From assembly GCF_012103215.1 (NCBI RefSeq), contig NZ_JAAVNE010000035.1, forward strand, positions 1 to 55,957: a stretch of DNA of 55,957 nt. The letters run 5' to 3'. This document shows positions 16,253-23,617 of this stretch, one piece after another. The notes beneath the pieces were generated by a model. It was not told the DNA's origin and searched no databases. It worked only from the letters and a program-made list of their open reading frames with translations. The position numbers and the translations under genes are program-made. This stretch comes from Falsiroseomonas selenitidurans (GTDB lineage Bacteria > Pseudomonadota > Alphaproteobacteria > Acetobacterales > Acetobacteraceae). Every line of letters starts with the position of its first letter. Position 1 is the first letter of the stretch.

Positions 16253-18736
16253 CTACAGGATGAAATCCGCCGCCGTCAGCATGGTGGGCTCGGCGAAGCT
16301 CAGGCTGATGCCGCTGCCGCCGGAGGTGATGACCACGACATAGGGGAATTCATAGTCCGGCGGGCTGCCGGCGAGCTCCAGCGCCGCGAAATCCGCATAG
16401 CCGAAGGCGCTGAGGTCCAGCAGATCCTCGCCCCGCTGAAAATCCTTGATGCTGTCCTGGCCATGGCCGGGGGCGAAGACGAAGACATCGGCGCCGCCGC
16501 CGCCGAAATAGACCTGCTCCATCGCGCCATCGACGAAGCGGTCCGCCTGCTCGGTGCCGACGAAGTCCTCGAAGCGCGCGATGGTGGCGCCCGCCTGGCC
16601 GCCAAGCGTCAGCAGCCCGGCCGCCACATCCACCACGGCGCCGGAGAGATCCACCCCGGTCAGGTCCAGCGTGTCCCGCCCCGCCTCGCCATCGAGGCGG
16701 TTATCGGCGAAATCCAGCAGCGTCGCGGCGCCTTCCATGAAGAGCGAGAGCTGAAGCGCATCATCGCCGCCGCCCAGGGCCACCAGATTGTCGCGCAGGA
16801 TGATCCGCGCGGTGCCCGCCGCGCCCGCCGCGCCCGCCGGCCCATCCTGGCCGGGATGGACGGTGACAAGGACACCCCCCTCCTCGAAGGTCCCGGTCTC
16901 CACCGCCTCCCCGGACAGGCCGCCATCACCGCCGAGGCCGCCCGCCCCGGCCGTGGCCTCGGCGTCCAGGCTGACCAGGGTCGCCGCCTCCCCCGCCGCC
17001 TCGATTCGGTTGCCGCTGATCTCCGCCACCGCATCACCGCCGGCACCGCCGGCGCCGCCGGCGCCGCCCCGGTCCCAGCGCTCGTCGCGGAAGCCGCTGA
17101 GCATGCCGTCGAACTCCTCCACGCTGCCGGTGCTGCCGAAGCCGCCCGCGCCGCCGGCGCCACCCGCCCCGCCCTCGCCGCCAGCCGCCACCACGGCCAG
17201 GTCCAGCTCCGCGAACGCGGAGGTGGCGACCAGAAAGCTGATCCGCGCGGCGGCCGCCCCGCCGGCGCCACCGGCCCCGCCCGCGCCGCCTTCCCCGCCA
17301 TCCGGCCCATCCGACAAATCCGCATCGAAGATGCCGTCGCCGCCATCCCCCCCGTCACCGCCGAAACCGCCCGCGCCCGCTTCGGCGTTGGTGTCCAGCC
17401 AGAGCACCGCGCCCGGGGAGCGATCGGCGATGAAGTCGAGGATGCTGGCCAGCGCCTCGCCACCCTCGCCGCCCGCCCCGCCGGCGCCGCCGGCGCCGCC
17501 CGGGCTGGCCGTGTCGATCAGGCCTGAGACCGGCTGGCCCTCCCCATCCAGCACCGCGCTGCTGGCCTGCAGCGCGGAGTTGCCGCCATCGCCGCCGCGG
17601 CCGCCCGAGCCGCCCTCGCCGCCGACGGCTTCAAGGGCGAGCGTCGACTCATCCGGGGTCGCCACCGCGCCCAGCAGCCGCGCGCCGGCGCCCTCGGCCC
17701 GCGCCGCGGCATCGCCCCCCGCGCCACCCGCCTGGCCCGCCGCGCCATCGCCGCCGGGCAGCGTGGTGCGGATATTCTGCGGCGCCCGGAACAGCAGGGT
17801 GGGCTCGGCATCCATTCCCGCCGCGCCATCCGCCCCGGCACCGCCGGCGCCGCCCTCCACGAAGCCGAAGTATTCCACCACGTCGCTGCCCAGGCTGCCG
17901 GTCAGCAGGTCGGCGGCGCCGAACAGCAGCGCGTCGATCGATTCGCCCGCCGCGCCCGCCGCCCCCTGGGCGCCGATCCGCTCCCGATCCTCCTCCACCA
18001 GCAGCGGCTCCGCGGCGGGGCCGAACAGCAGGGCGCCGGCGGCGAGGTCGGCCAGCATCGTCTCCCGCAGTGTCACCCGCACGCCGCCGAGGTCGAGGCG
18101 CACCACGCTGCCGATCTGCCGTGCCGCGCCCAGCAGTCCGGCCGCCGTCAGGCCGACAAAGCCCGTGAAATCCAGCACATCCTCCCCGGCGGTGAAGTCG
18201 ACCACCACGACCTCCCCCGCCTCGGGGCCGAGGCGGAAGACATCGGCACCCTCGCCCCCGGTCAGGCGGTCCAGCCCACCGCCGCCGGACAGCGTATCGG
18301 CGCCGGCGCCGCCGAGGATGGTGTCGTTGCCCAGCCCGCCGGCAAGCAGGTCGTCTCCGGCGCGGCCGACCAGGCGCAAGGCCGTGGCGAGGCCCTCAGC
18401 CTGCACCGTCAGGTCGGCGGTGGCGACCTTGGCCAGGGTGATGGTGGCGGCGGGGCCGAGCGCGGCCTCCGCCAGGCCGCCCAGCGCCAGGCTGGCGCTG
18501 CCGGTGGCGCGCAGCACCACGGCCTCGAAGCCCCGCAGCCCGGTGAAGGCGGCGTCCAGCACGGCCAGCGGGCCGGAGTCCAGGATGCGGAGCGTATCCG
18601 CCCCGCCGCCGGCCTGCACCGAAAGCCCCGGGGCCATCAGATCGCCGGTGCCGAGCGTCACGAAGACATCCGCGGTCTCGCTGCCATCAAGCAGCAGCGG
18701 CCCGCCCGTCAGCGGATTGATCCGAAACAGCGCCAT
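16253..18736 (-). CDS. Large RTX-type protein with a central GGX (glycine-rich) repeat region
   Basis: The 827-residue protein has no classical signal peptide. RTX calcium-binding nonapeptides occur at about residues 124-168 (GRAGDDLLAGGLGNDTILGG and following) and again near the C-terminus (GGGGADVFVFAPGHGQDSIK), which ends in a hydrophobic segment (MLTAADFIL). This is the layout of type I secretion substrates, so extracellular location is inferred. Between the RTX parts, about residues 255-644, are at least six blocks of GGAGGAGG-type repeats alternating with 30-40 residue segments predicted as beta structure (such as ARISFLVATSAFAELDLAVV). No enzymatic motif is visible. No type I secretion genes are adjacent. 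Its start ATG has GGAG nearby. A surface or matrix structural role is only a guess. Confidence 0.85.
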   Translation of the reverse strand: MALFRINPLTGGPLLLDGSETADVFVTLGTGDLMAPGLSVQAGGGADTLRILDSGPLAVLDAAFTGLRGFEAVVLRATGSASLALGGLAEAALGPAATITLAKVATADLTVQAEGLATALRLVGRAGDDLLAGGLGNDTILGGAGADTLSGGGGLDRLTGGEGADVFRLGPEAGEVVVVDFTAGEDVLDFTGFVGLTAAGLLGAARQIGSVVRLDLGGVRVTLRETMLADLAAGALLFGPAAEPLLVEEDRERIGAQGAAGAAGESIDALLFGAADLLTGSLGSDVVEYFGFVEGGAGGAGADGAAGMDAEPTLLFRAPQNIRTTLPGGDGAAGQAGGAGGDAAARAEGAGARLLGAVATPDESTLALEAVGGEGGSGGRGGDGGNSALQASSAVLDGEGQPVSGLIDTASPGGAGGAGGAGGEGGEALASILDFIADRSPGAVLWLDTNAEAGAGGFGGDGGDGGDGIFDADLSDGPDGGEGGAGGAGGAGGAAAARISFLVATSAFAELDLAVVAAGGEGGAGGAGGAGGFGSTGSVEEFDGMLSGFRDERWDRGGAGGAGGAGGDAVAEISGNRIEAAGEAATLVSLDAEATAGAGGLGGDGGLSGEAVETGTFEEGGVLVTVHPGQDGPAGAAGAAGTARIILRDNLVALGGGDDALQLSLFMEGAATLLDFADNRLDGEAGRDTLDLTGVDLSGAVVDVAAGLLTLGGQAGATIARFEDFVGTEQADRFVDGAMEQVYFGGGGADVFVFAPGHGQDSIKDFQRGEDLLDLSAFGYADFAALELAGSPPDYEFPYVVVITSGGSGISLSFAEPTMLTAADFIL
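16805..17975 (-). repeat. GGX/GGAGG-encoding repeat region of the RTX protein
   Basis: The DNA is dominated by gccgccggcgcc-like units encoding GG(A/E/D)GG(A/E/D)GG blocks that resemble PE-PGRS or polyglycine-II sequences. The blocks are regularly interrupted by non-repetitive segments of about 30-40 residues. The pattern keeps the reading frame throughout. Confidence 0.85.
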
Positions 18737-18848
18737 GACGTCGTCTCCCCGCCACGGCGGCCCTTGCTTGGTGGCGGGATAAGATTAATCCGGCTGCGTG
18801 GCCCGTAAAGCCGAAGATTGCGGGCTCGAAACACGGTGTCGCGGGACG

Positions 18849-18902
18849 CCCCGCGGCGCGGCTCAGCCGCGCCGGCTTCCCCCGCGGCGCGGCTCAGCCG
18901 CG
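18849..18902. repeat. Tandem 31-bp duplication forming two hairpins at the phaA stop
   Basis: Two 23-bp identical copies (18849-18871 and 18880-18902), period 31 bp, each contain the palindrome GCGCGGCT-C-AGCCGCGC. The copy at 18880-18902 overlaps the phaA stop codon (18894-18896), which lies in the loop. The outer copy looks like a duplicated gene end. With no T-tract they are not canonical intrinsic terminators, but they could stabilise or end the phaA transcript. Confidence 0.75.
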
Positions 18903-20081
18903 CTCGACGCACATGGCCACACCCATGCCGCCGCCGATGCACAGCGTCACCAGGCCGCGCTTGGCGTCGCGGCGCTGCATCTCGAACAGCAGCGTGTTCA
19001 GCACCCGCGCGCCGGAAGCGCCGATCGGGTGGCCCAGCGCGATGGCGCCGCCATTGACGTTCACCTTCGCCGGATCCCAGCCGAGATCCTTGTTCACCGC
19101 GCAGGCCTGCGCCGCGAAGGCCTCGTTCGCCTCGATCAGGTCCAGCGAGGCCACGTCCCAGCCCGCCTTGGCCAGCGCCTTGCGGCTGGCCGGGATCGGC
19201 CCGGTGCCCATGATGGCGGGATCGACCCCCGCCGTGGCCCAGGAAACGATGCGCGCCAACGGCGTGATGCCGCGCTTCTCGGCTTCCGCCGCGCTCATCA
19301 CCACCACCGCCGCGGCGCCGTCATTGATGCCCGACGCATTGCCGGCGGTCACCGTGCCATCCTTGCTGAAGGCCGGGCGCAGCTTGGCCAGCACCTCGAA
19401 GGTGGTCTCCGGGCGGGGGTATTCGTCCTCGGCCACCACCACGTCGCCCTTGCGGCCCTTCACGGTGACCGGCGCGATCTCGTCCTTGAAGCGGCCGGCC
19501 TTCATCGCCTCGCCGGCCTTGCGCTGGCTGTTGGCGGCGAATTCGTCCTGTTCCTGCCGCGTCAGCTGGAACTTCTGCGCCACATTCTCCGCCGTGGTGC
19601 CCATGTGGTAGCCGTGGAAGGCGTCCCACAGCCCGTCCTTGATCATGGTATCGACCATGGCGAGGTCGCCCATCTTCTGCCCGGCGCGGAGATTGGCCGC
19701 GTGCGGCGCCTGGGTCATGCTCTCCTGCCCGCCGGCCACGACGATGGACGCGTCGCCGCAGGCGACCTGCTGCGCCGCCAGCGCCACCGCCCGCAGGCCG
19801 GAGCCGCAGAGCTGGTTGATGCCGAAGGCGGTGCGTTCCACCGGGATGCCGGCGGCCACCGCCGCCTGGCGGGCCGGGTTCTGGCCGGCGCCGGCGGTCA
19901 GGATCTGGCCGAGGATCACCTCGTCCACCTCCGCGCCCGTCAGCCCGGCGCGGGACAGCGCCGCCTGGATGGCGACGGTGCCCAGAACATGCGCCGGCAG
20001 GCTGGCAAAGGCGCCGTTGAAGGAGCCGACCGGCGTGCGGGCGGCGGAGGCGATGACGATGTCGGAGGTGCTGGCAGACAT
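18894..20081 (-). CDS. phaA: Acetyl-CoA acetyltransferase (beta-ketothiolase) PhaA
   Basis: PhaA condenses two acetyl-CoA to acetoacetyl-CoA, the first step of polyhydroxybutyrate synthesis. The 395-residue thiolase has the acyl-accepting cysteine in NQLCGSGLRAVALA, the catalytic His in ALGHPIGASGARV and the second cysteine in VTLCIGGGMGVAM. Start ATG 20081 (MSASTSDIVIASAARTPVG) is the family-typical start with AAGGAG upstream; an in-frame extension to 20183 is unlikely. It lies 65 bp downstream of phaC on the same strand and is the third gene of a phaE-like/phaC/phaA unit. Confidence 0.94.
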   Translation of the reverse strand: MSASTSDIVIASAARTPVGSFNGAFASLPAHVLGTVAIQAALSRAGLTGAEVDEVILGQILTAGAGQNPARQAAVAAGIPVERTAFGINQLCGSGLRAVALAAQQVACGDASIVVAGGQESMTQAPHAANLRAGQKMGDLAMVDTMIKDGLWDAFHGYHMGTTAENVAQKFQLTRQEQDEFAANSQRKAGEAMKAGRFKDEIAPVTVKGRKGDVVVAEDEYPRPETTFEVLAKLRPAFSKDGTVTAGNASGINDGAAAVVVMSAAEAEKRGITPLARIVSWATAGVDPAIMGTGPIPASRKALAKAGWDVASLDLIEANEAFAAQACAVNKDLGWDPAKVNVNGGAIALGHPIGASGARVLNTLLFEMQRRDAKRGLVTLCIGGGMGVAMCVERG

Positions 20082-20146
20082 GGGCCCTGGGGCTCCTTGG
20101 CTCGTGGACTGGAGGTTGGCCGGAGTGTGGTGCGCCGCGGCAAAGC

Positions 20147-21307
20147 CTACAAGCGGCGAAGCCAAGTCAGTAGGGGCCGCCACAGCGCCGCCTCCGCCCT
20201 GCTGCCGGCGGCCATGCCGATATGGCCGGCGGCGGCGACATGCAGCGTGGGCGCACGCAGCCGCTCGGCCAGGGCACGGGCGGAAGCGGGGGGCACGATG
20301 CGGTCGCGGGCGGGCATGGCGATGAAGCTTGGCATGGCCAGCGCCGCCGGATCCACCGCCGCCCCCGCCACCCGCCAGGCGCCGCGGGCCGGCGCATTGG
20401 CGCCATACCAGCCGCCCAGTGCCTCCCGCGCCACGGGGGCGGCCAGCGGCACGCCGTCATTCAGCCAATCCTCCAGCGCGACGAATTGGGCCGCCCGCTC
20501 GCTGGCCGGGTCCAGCCGGGCGAAGGCGCGGAATTTCTGCGGGATGCCGAAGGGATCGATACCGGCGAACAGGGTCTGGATCGCATCAACCGGGAGGGTG
20601 CCGGTGGCGGCGAGCACCGGCTCCAACCCCGGCAGCAGTGCGGCGGCGGTGCGGGCGCGGTCCGCATCCTCGGCGTGGAAATCCCAGGGCGTGGCCAGCA
20701 GTGCCAGCGCGGCGACGCGGTCCGGCCGGCGCTGCGCGGCGGCCAGGGCCAGCAGCCCACCCATGCAATAGCCGGCCAGCACCACCTTCCCCGGCAGCGC
20801 CGCCAGGGCGCGTTCCAGCCTTCCGGCGATGTAGTCGGTCAGGTTGAAGCCGCGCTCCACCTCCCCGGGCCAGCCCCAGTCCAGCAGCAGCGGGCGCTGG
20901 CCCTGGGCGGCCAGGTGGCGCAGCAGCGACCGGCCCGGCATCAGGTCCAGCACCTCCGCCCGGTTGATCAGGGAGGGCACGAACAGCACCGGCGTCCCGG
21001 GCGCCCCGGATGCATAATCCAGCAGCCGGCTGCCGCCTTCCGCCCAGATCACCGGCGGGTCCGCCAGGGTGCGCATGTAGGGGTGGCGGCGATAGGCGGC
21101 GATGCCGGCCAGCAGGGCGCGGTCGGCGCGCAGAAGCCGGCGGATCACCGCCGCCTGGAAGGCCTCAGCCGGCTGGTTTGCGGCGGCGAGGGCGGCGCCG
21201 ATCCGGCGCGCTTCCGCCAGCCCCGCCGGGGAGATCCGGGGCGCCGCCCCGTTCAAGCCCGGCCAGGCGCTGCTCCAGCTCGGCGACCCGTCGGGCAAGC
21301 GTGGCAT
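20147..21307 (-). CDS. phaC: Short PHA synthase (PhaC) with alpha/beta hydrolase fold
   Basis: PhaC polymerises (R)-3-hydroxyacyl-CoA into polyhydroxyalkanoate on granules. The product, about 386 residues from ATG 21307, is the size of class III/IV PhaC rather than class I (about 600). The lipase-like box is GYCMGG (Cys181), Asp335 lies in PARDRIVPP and His362 in AAGHIGMAAG, giving the full Cys-Asp-His triad. LLDWGWPG and LNRAEVLDLMPGRSLLRHL-like elements also fit PHA synthases. The start is uncertain. ATG 21307 makes a 143-bp overlap with the upstream gene; GTG 21148 would avoid most of it but loses a convincing N-terminal helix. phaA follows. An alpha/beta hydrolase or depolymerase is less likely because the nucleophile is Cys, not Ser. 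Confidence 0.85.
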   Translation of the reverse strand: MPRLPDGSPSWSSAWPGLNGAAPRISPAGLAEARRIGAALAAANQPAEAFQAAVIRRLLRADRALLAGIAAYRRHPYMRTLADPPVIWAEGGSRLLDYASGAPGTPVLFVPSLINRAEVLDLMPGRSLLRHLAAQGQRPLLLDWGWPGEVERGFNLTDYIAGRLERALAALPGKVVLAGYCMGGLLALAAAQRRPDRVAALALLATPWDFHAEDADRARTAAALLPGLEPVLAATGTLPVDAIQTLFAGIDPFGIPQKFRAFARLDPASERAAQFVALEDWLNDGVPLAAPVAREALGGWYGANAPARGAWRVAGAAVDPAALAMPSFIAMPARDRIVPPASARALAERLRAPTLHVAAAGHIGMAAGSRAEAALWRPLLTWLRRL

Positions 21308-21710
21308 CGCCGCGCTGGCGATCGCCGCCATCCCCCGGCTCGCCCCCAGGATCAGGTGCAGCGGCAGCGGCCGGGGCCCGCGGCGGCGCAGCGGGGCGGT
21401 CATCGGCGGGCGGCCACCAGGGCGATTGCATGGCGTAGGCGAAGCCGGGCGGGGCGCCCGGGGGATAGCCGGGCGGGGCGCCCGGGGGGAAGCCGGGCGG
21501 GGCGCGGCCGAAGGGCGGGGCGGCGGCGGCGCGCAGCCACGCCGCACCCAGAGCCGCCCAGGCCGCGCCCATCGCGGCCCAGCCCTCGGCCATCTCGCGG
21601 TCCGCGGCCAGGCCGGCGATCTCGCTCTGCCATAGCGCGATCCAATCCTCCGCCAGGCGTTCCAGCTCCGCGGCCGGATCGCCTTCCCTGGGGTCGTCCC
21701 CCTGCATCAT
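21165..21710 (-). CDS. Small PhaE/PhaR(class IV)-like PHA synthase partner (putative)
   Basis: A 181-residue protein directly upstream of phaC and overlapping it. The N-terminal part is a Trp-rich helix (DWIALWQSEIAGLAADREMA, then WAAMGAAWAALGAAWLRAA), similar in character to PhaE, the partner subunit of class III PHA synthases. A proline-rich tandem repeat (APPGFPPG type, about residues 66-90) follows. Then comes a low-complexity linker, a short coiled-coil heptad (LARRVAELEQRLAGLE) and a basic tail. Usual PhaE is about 350 residues and class IV PhaR about 200, so this would be a reduced form. Assignment rests on position, size and helix pattern, not a diagnostic motif. A phasin-like granule protein is the main alternative. 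ATG 21710 or 21707 may start it. Confidence 0.5.
   Translation of the reverse strand: MMQGDDPREGDPAAELERLAEDWIALWQSEIAGLAADREMAEGWAAMGAAWAALGAAWLRAAAAPPFGRAPPGFPPGAPPGYPPGAPPGFAYAMQSPWWPPADDRPAAPPRAPAAAAAPDPGGEPGDGGDRQRGDATLARRVAELEQRLAGLERGGAPDLPGGAGGSAPDRRRPRRRKPAG
21441..21512 (-). repeat. 24-bp tandem repeat encoding PPGFPPGA units
   Basis: Three near-identical 24-bp units (gaagccgggcggggcgcccg core) encode repeated PPG(F/Y)PPGA in the PhaE-like protein. They stay in frame, and the third unit diverges at its end. Confidence 0.85.
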
Positions 21711-21820
21711 GCATCCTCGAGCGGCCGGAAGCGCGGCCGCGGAGCATAACGCCGGCCGGCCGGCCGGCCAGGGGCAGCGTGACAAAAACCTGACGGAGGC
21801 GTGGAATCAGGTCTTTCGCA

Positions 21821-21831
21821 CTGCAATGCAG
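21821..21831. promoter_or_regulatory. Candidate PhaR operator CTGC-AAT-GCAG
   Basis: A perfect CTGC-N3-GCAG inverted repeat lies in the 171-bp divergent region between the phaE-like gene and phaR, 51 bp before the phaR start. PhaR of Paracoccus is known to bind TGC-rich sites of the form CTGC-N3/4-GCAG and to repress its own gene and a phasin gene. By chance several such sites are expected in a GC-rich window this size, so position is the main support. Confidence 0.6.
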
Positions 21832-21881
21832 CGCATGTTAGCATCATGGCAGCGGCTGGGCCGCCAGGGGAAACAAGACGC

Positions 21882-22523
21882 ATGGCGCAGGATACGATCC
21901 AAGCAGGTGCCGGGCAGACAGGGTCGGGTCCTGGCGAGGCGCAGGATGCCCCGGCGCAGCCGCCGGTGGTGGTAAAGAAATACGCCAACCGTCGCCTCTA
22001 CAACACGGAGTCCTCCTCCTACGTCACGCTCGAGGATCTGGCGGTGATGGTCCGGCATGGCCGGCACTTCGTGGTCTATGACGCGAAGTCGGGCGAGGAC
22101 ATCACCCGCGGCGTGCTGACCCAGATCATCGTGGAGGAGGAGGCCAAGGGTCGCAACCTGCTGCCCACCTCCTTCCTGCGGCAGATCATCGGCTTCTACG
22201 GCGACAGCATGCAGTCGCTGGTGCCGCGCTACCTGGAGACCATGATGGGCGCCTTCTCGCGCCAGCACGACCAGGTCCGCCGCACGGTGGAGAACACCAT
22301 GGGCGGCTTCATGCCCTTCACCAACCTGGAGGAAATGGGCAAGCAGAACATGGCGATGATGGAACGCGCCATGACCCTGTTCTCCCCCTTCCCGCCCAAA
22401 GCCGACGCCAGCGAGACCAGCCCGGAGGCCGCCCGCGTCGCCGCCCTGCAGGCAGAGCTTGAGGCGCTGCGCCGGCAGCTGGAGCAGTACAAGGCCGCTA
22501 CGGCGCGGAACGAGAAGGGCTGA
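21882..22523 (+). CDS. phaR: Polyhydroxyalkanoate synthesis repressor PhaR
   Basis: PhaR is a DNA-binding regulator that also binds PHA granules, releasing repression of phasin and pha genes when polymer accumulates. The N-terminal PHB/PHA accumulation domain is plain: VVKKYANRRLYNTESSSYVT, then LEDLAVMVRHGRHFVVYDAK and GEDITRGVLTQIIVEEEAKG. The C-terminal part holds the PHB_acc repeat-like segment and ends in a coiled coil (ALQAELEALRRQLEQYKAA). Length is 213 residues from ATG 21882, which has AGGGGAAA upstream. It is divergent from the phaE-like/phaC/phaA unit with a candidate operator between. This is the granule-sensing PhaR, not the class IV synthase subunit of the same name. Confidence 0.94.
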   Translation: MAQDTIQAGAGQTGSGPGEAQDAPAQPPVVVKKYANRRLYNTESSSYVTLEDLAVMVRHGRHFVVYDAKSGEDITRGVLTQIIVEEEAKGRNLLPTSFLRQIIGFYGDSMQSLVPRYLETMMGAFSRQHDQVRRTVENTMGGFMPFTNLEEMGKQNMAMMERAMTLFSPFPPKADASETSPEAARVAALQAELEALRRQLEQYKAATARNEKG

Positions 22524-23043
22524 TCCCCAGCCCTCGAGTCTCGTGGGGCGCCGGTGCCCGGGGCCGGACCCTGGGCTCGTCGCCGCCTGGTAAGGGCCGG
22601 TCCGCGCTTTGTGATGCCGCGGCAGGTGGCCACGCGGCCCCGGGAGCGATACTCACGCCGTTGTCATGCGCGCAGGAGGCGAACGCATGACCATCTGCCA
22701 GGCGGGAATCGCGCCGGGATGGCTTGTCATGACGGCGCCGCGACCGGGAATCGGCGCGGCGATACGCGTCCGAGGCGCGCGGCCGGGGCAACCCGCGGCC
22801 GGCGCGCCAGGCGCGACAGGGAACGCGGGCGCGGCAGCCGGCGCGCCCGGGCTGCGGAACGCGCGCGACGGGGCAGGATGCCCGGCGCCGTTGACGGGGC
22901 GCGATGCCGGGCCTGGCCCTGCATGGCGTTGCGGAACAGGGGATACCGCATGGCGCGTGAGGCTTCACGCCGCCCGGCGGGCAAAGGTGACGCGGCCTTG
23001 GTCGGATTTGGCTTATCCGCCGGGCGGCGATGGGATCGGGGAC
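22524..23043 (+). other. 520-bp stretch without a convincing gene; possible N-terminal extension of the XRE regulator
   Basis: An ATG at 22687 has a near-perfect AGGAGG 7 nt upstream and is in frame with the regulator at 23044, with no stop between. It would add 119 residues of Gly/Ala/Arg/Pro-rich sequence. Codon third positions in this part are clearly less GC-biased than in neighbouring genes and no domain is visible. I therefore regard it as non-coding or a long leader, rich in short GC palindromes. No RNA family was recognised. Confidence 0.4.
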
Positions 23044-23478
23044 ATGTCGACGATCGAAACCGAGGATCAGGCCGGCGCTTCTGCGCCCGGCGAACGGCCG
23101 GGGCAGCGCGCGAATGCGGCGGACCGGCATGTGGGCGCCCGCATCCGTGAGCGGCGGGTGATGATGGGCCTGTCGCAGCAGCAGCTCGCCAAGCTGATCG
23201 GCGTGACCTACCAGCAGGCGCACAAGTATGAGCGGGGGCTGAACCGGATTTCCGCCGGGCGGCTGTTCGAGATCGGCCAGGTGCTGGGCGTGCCCGTCTC
23301 CTGGTTCTTCGAAGGGCTGACCGTGGAGGGTCCCGGCATCGAGGCGTCGCCGCGCCAGCGGATGTGCCTGGAGCTGGCCCGCAACTTCGCGCTGATCGAC
23401 AATGAGAAGCACCAGGAAGCGCTCAGCCAGATGGCCCGCGCCCTGGCCGCCCAGTCCCAGGCGGAACGCGAGGGCTGA
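23044..23478 (+). CDS. XRE-family helix-turn-helix transcriptional regulator
   Basis: A 144-residue DNA-binding protein. The HTH_3 domain lies at about residues 30-88: VGARIRERRVMMGLSQQQLA, KLIGVTYQQAHKYERGLNRI and SAGRLFEIGQVLGVPVSWFF. The tail is helical. This type is widespread in Alphaproteobacteria and related regulators affect cell cycle, stress or symbiosis, but no target can be assigned. The start at ATG 23044 has only a weak GGGGA. A longer in-frame start at 22687 has a much stronger ribosome binding site. It lies between phaR and the convergent phn transporter genes. Confidence 0.88.
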   Translation: MSTIETEDQAGASAPGERPGQRANAADRHVGARIRERRVMMGLSQQQLAKLIGVTYQQAHKYERGLNRISAGRLFEIGQVLGVPVSWFFEGLTVEGPGIEASPRQRMCLELARNFALIDNEKHQEALSQMARALAAQSQAEREG

Positions 23479-23617
23479 AGCGGCATCCCGCGGCGCCTCT
23501 TCGGCGCCGCGGGTGCGAATGCGTGGCGCTCGCGACGTTGCGCCGGGTTGGCGCGGTGGCGGTCATGGCGCGCGCGCTTTCCGCGCCGCCAGGCGAGGCC
23601 GCCCGCCCCGGACCGGC

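Noticed and set aside
18737..18893. Promoter-like TTTACG and TAATCT pair upstream of the GGX-RTX gene
   Set aside because: The match to consensus is weak (3 of 6 at -10), so it was not listed as a feature.
20082..20183. Longer in-frame start for phaA adding 34 residues
   Set aside because: The extension has no thiolase-like sequence, crosses most of the phaC-phaA gap and lacks a ribosome binding site. ATG 20081 has AAGGAG upstream.
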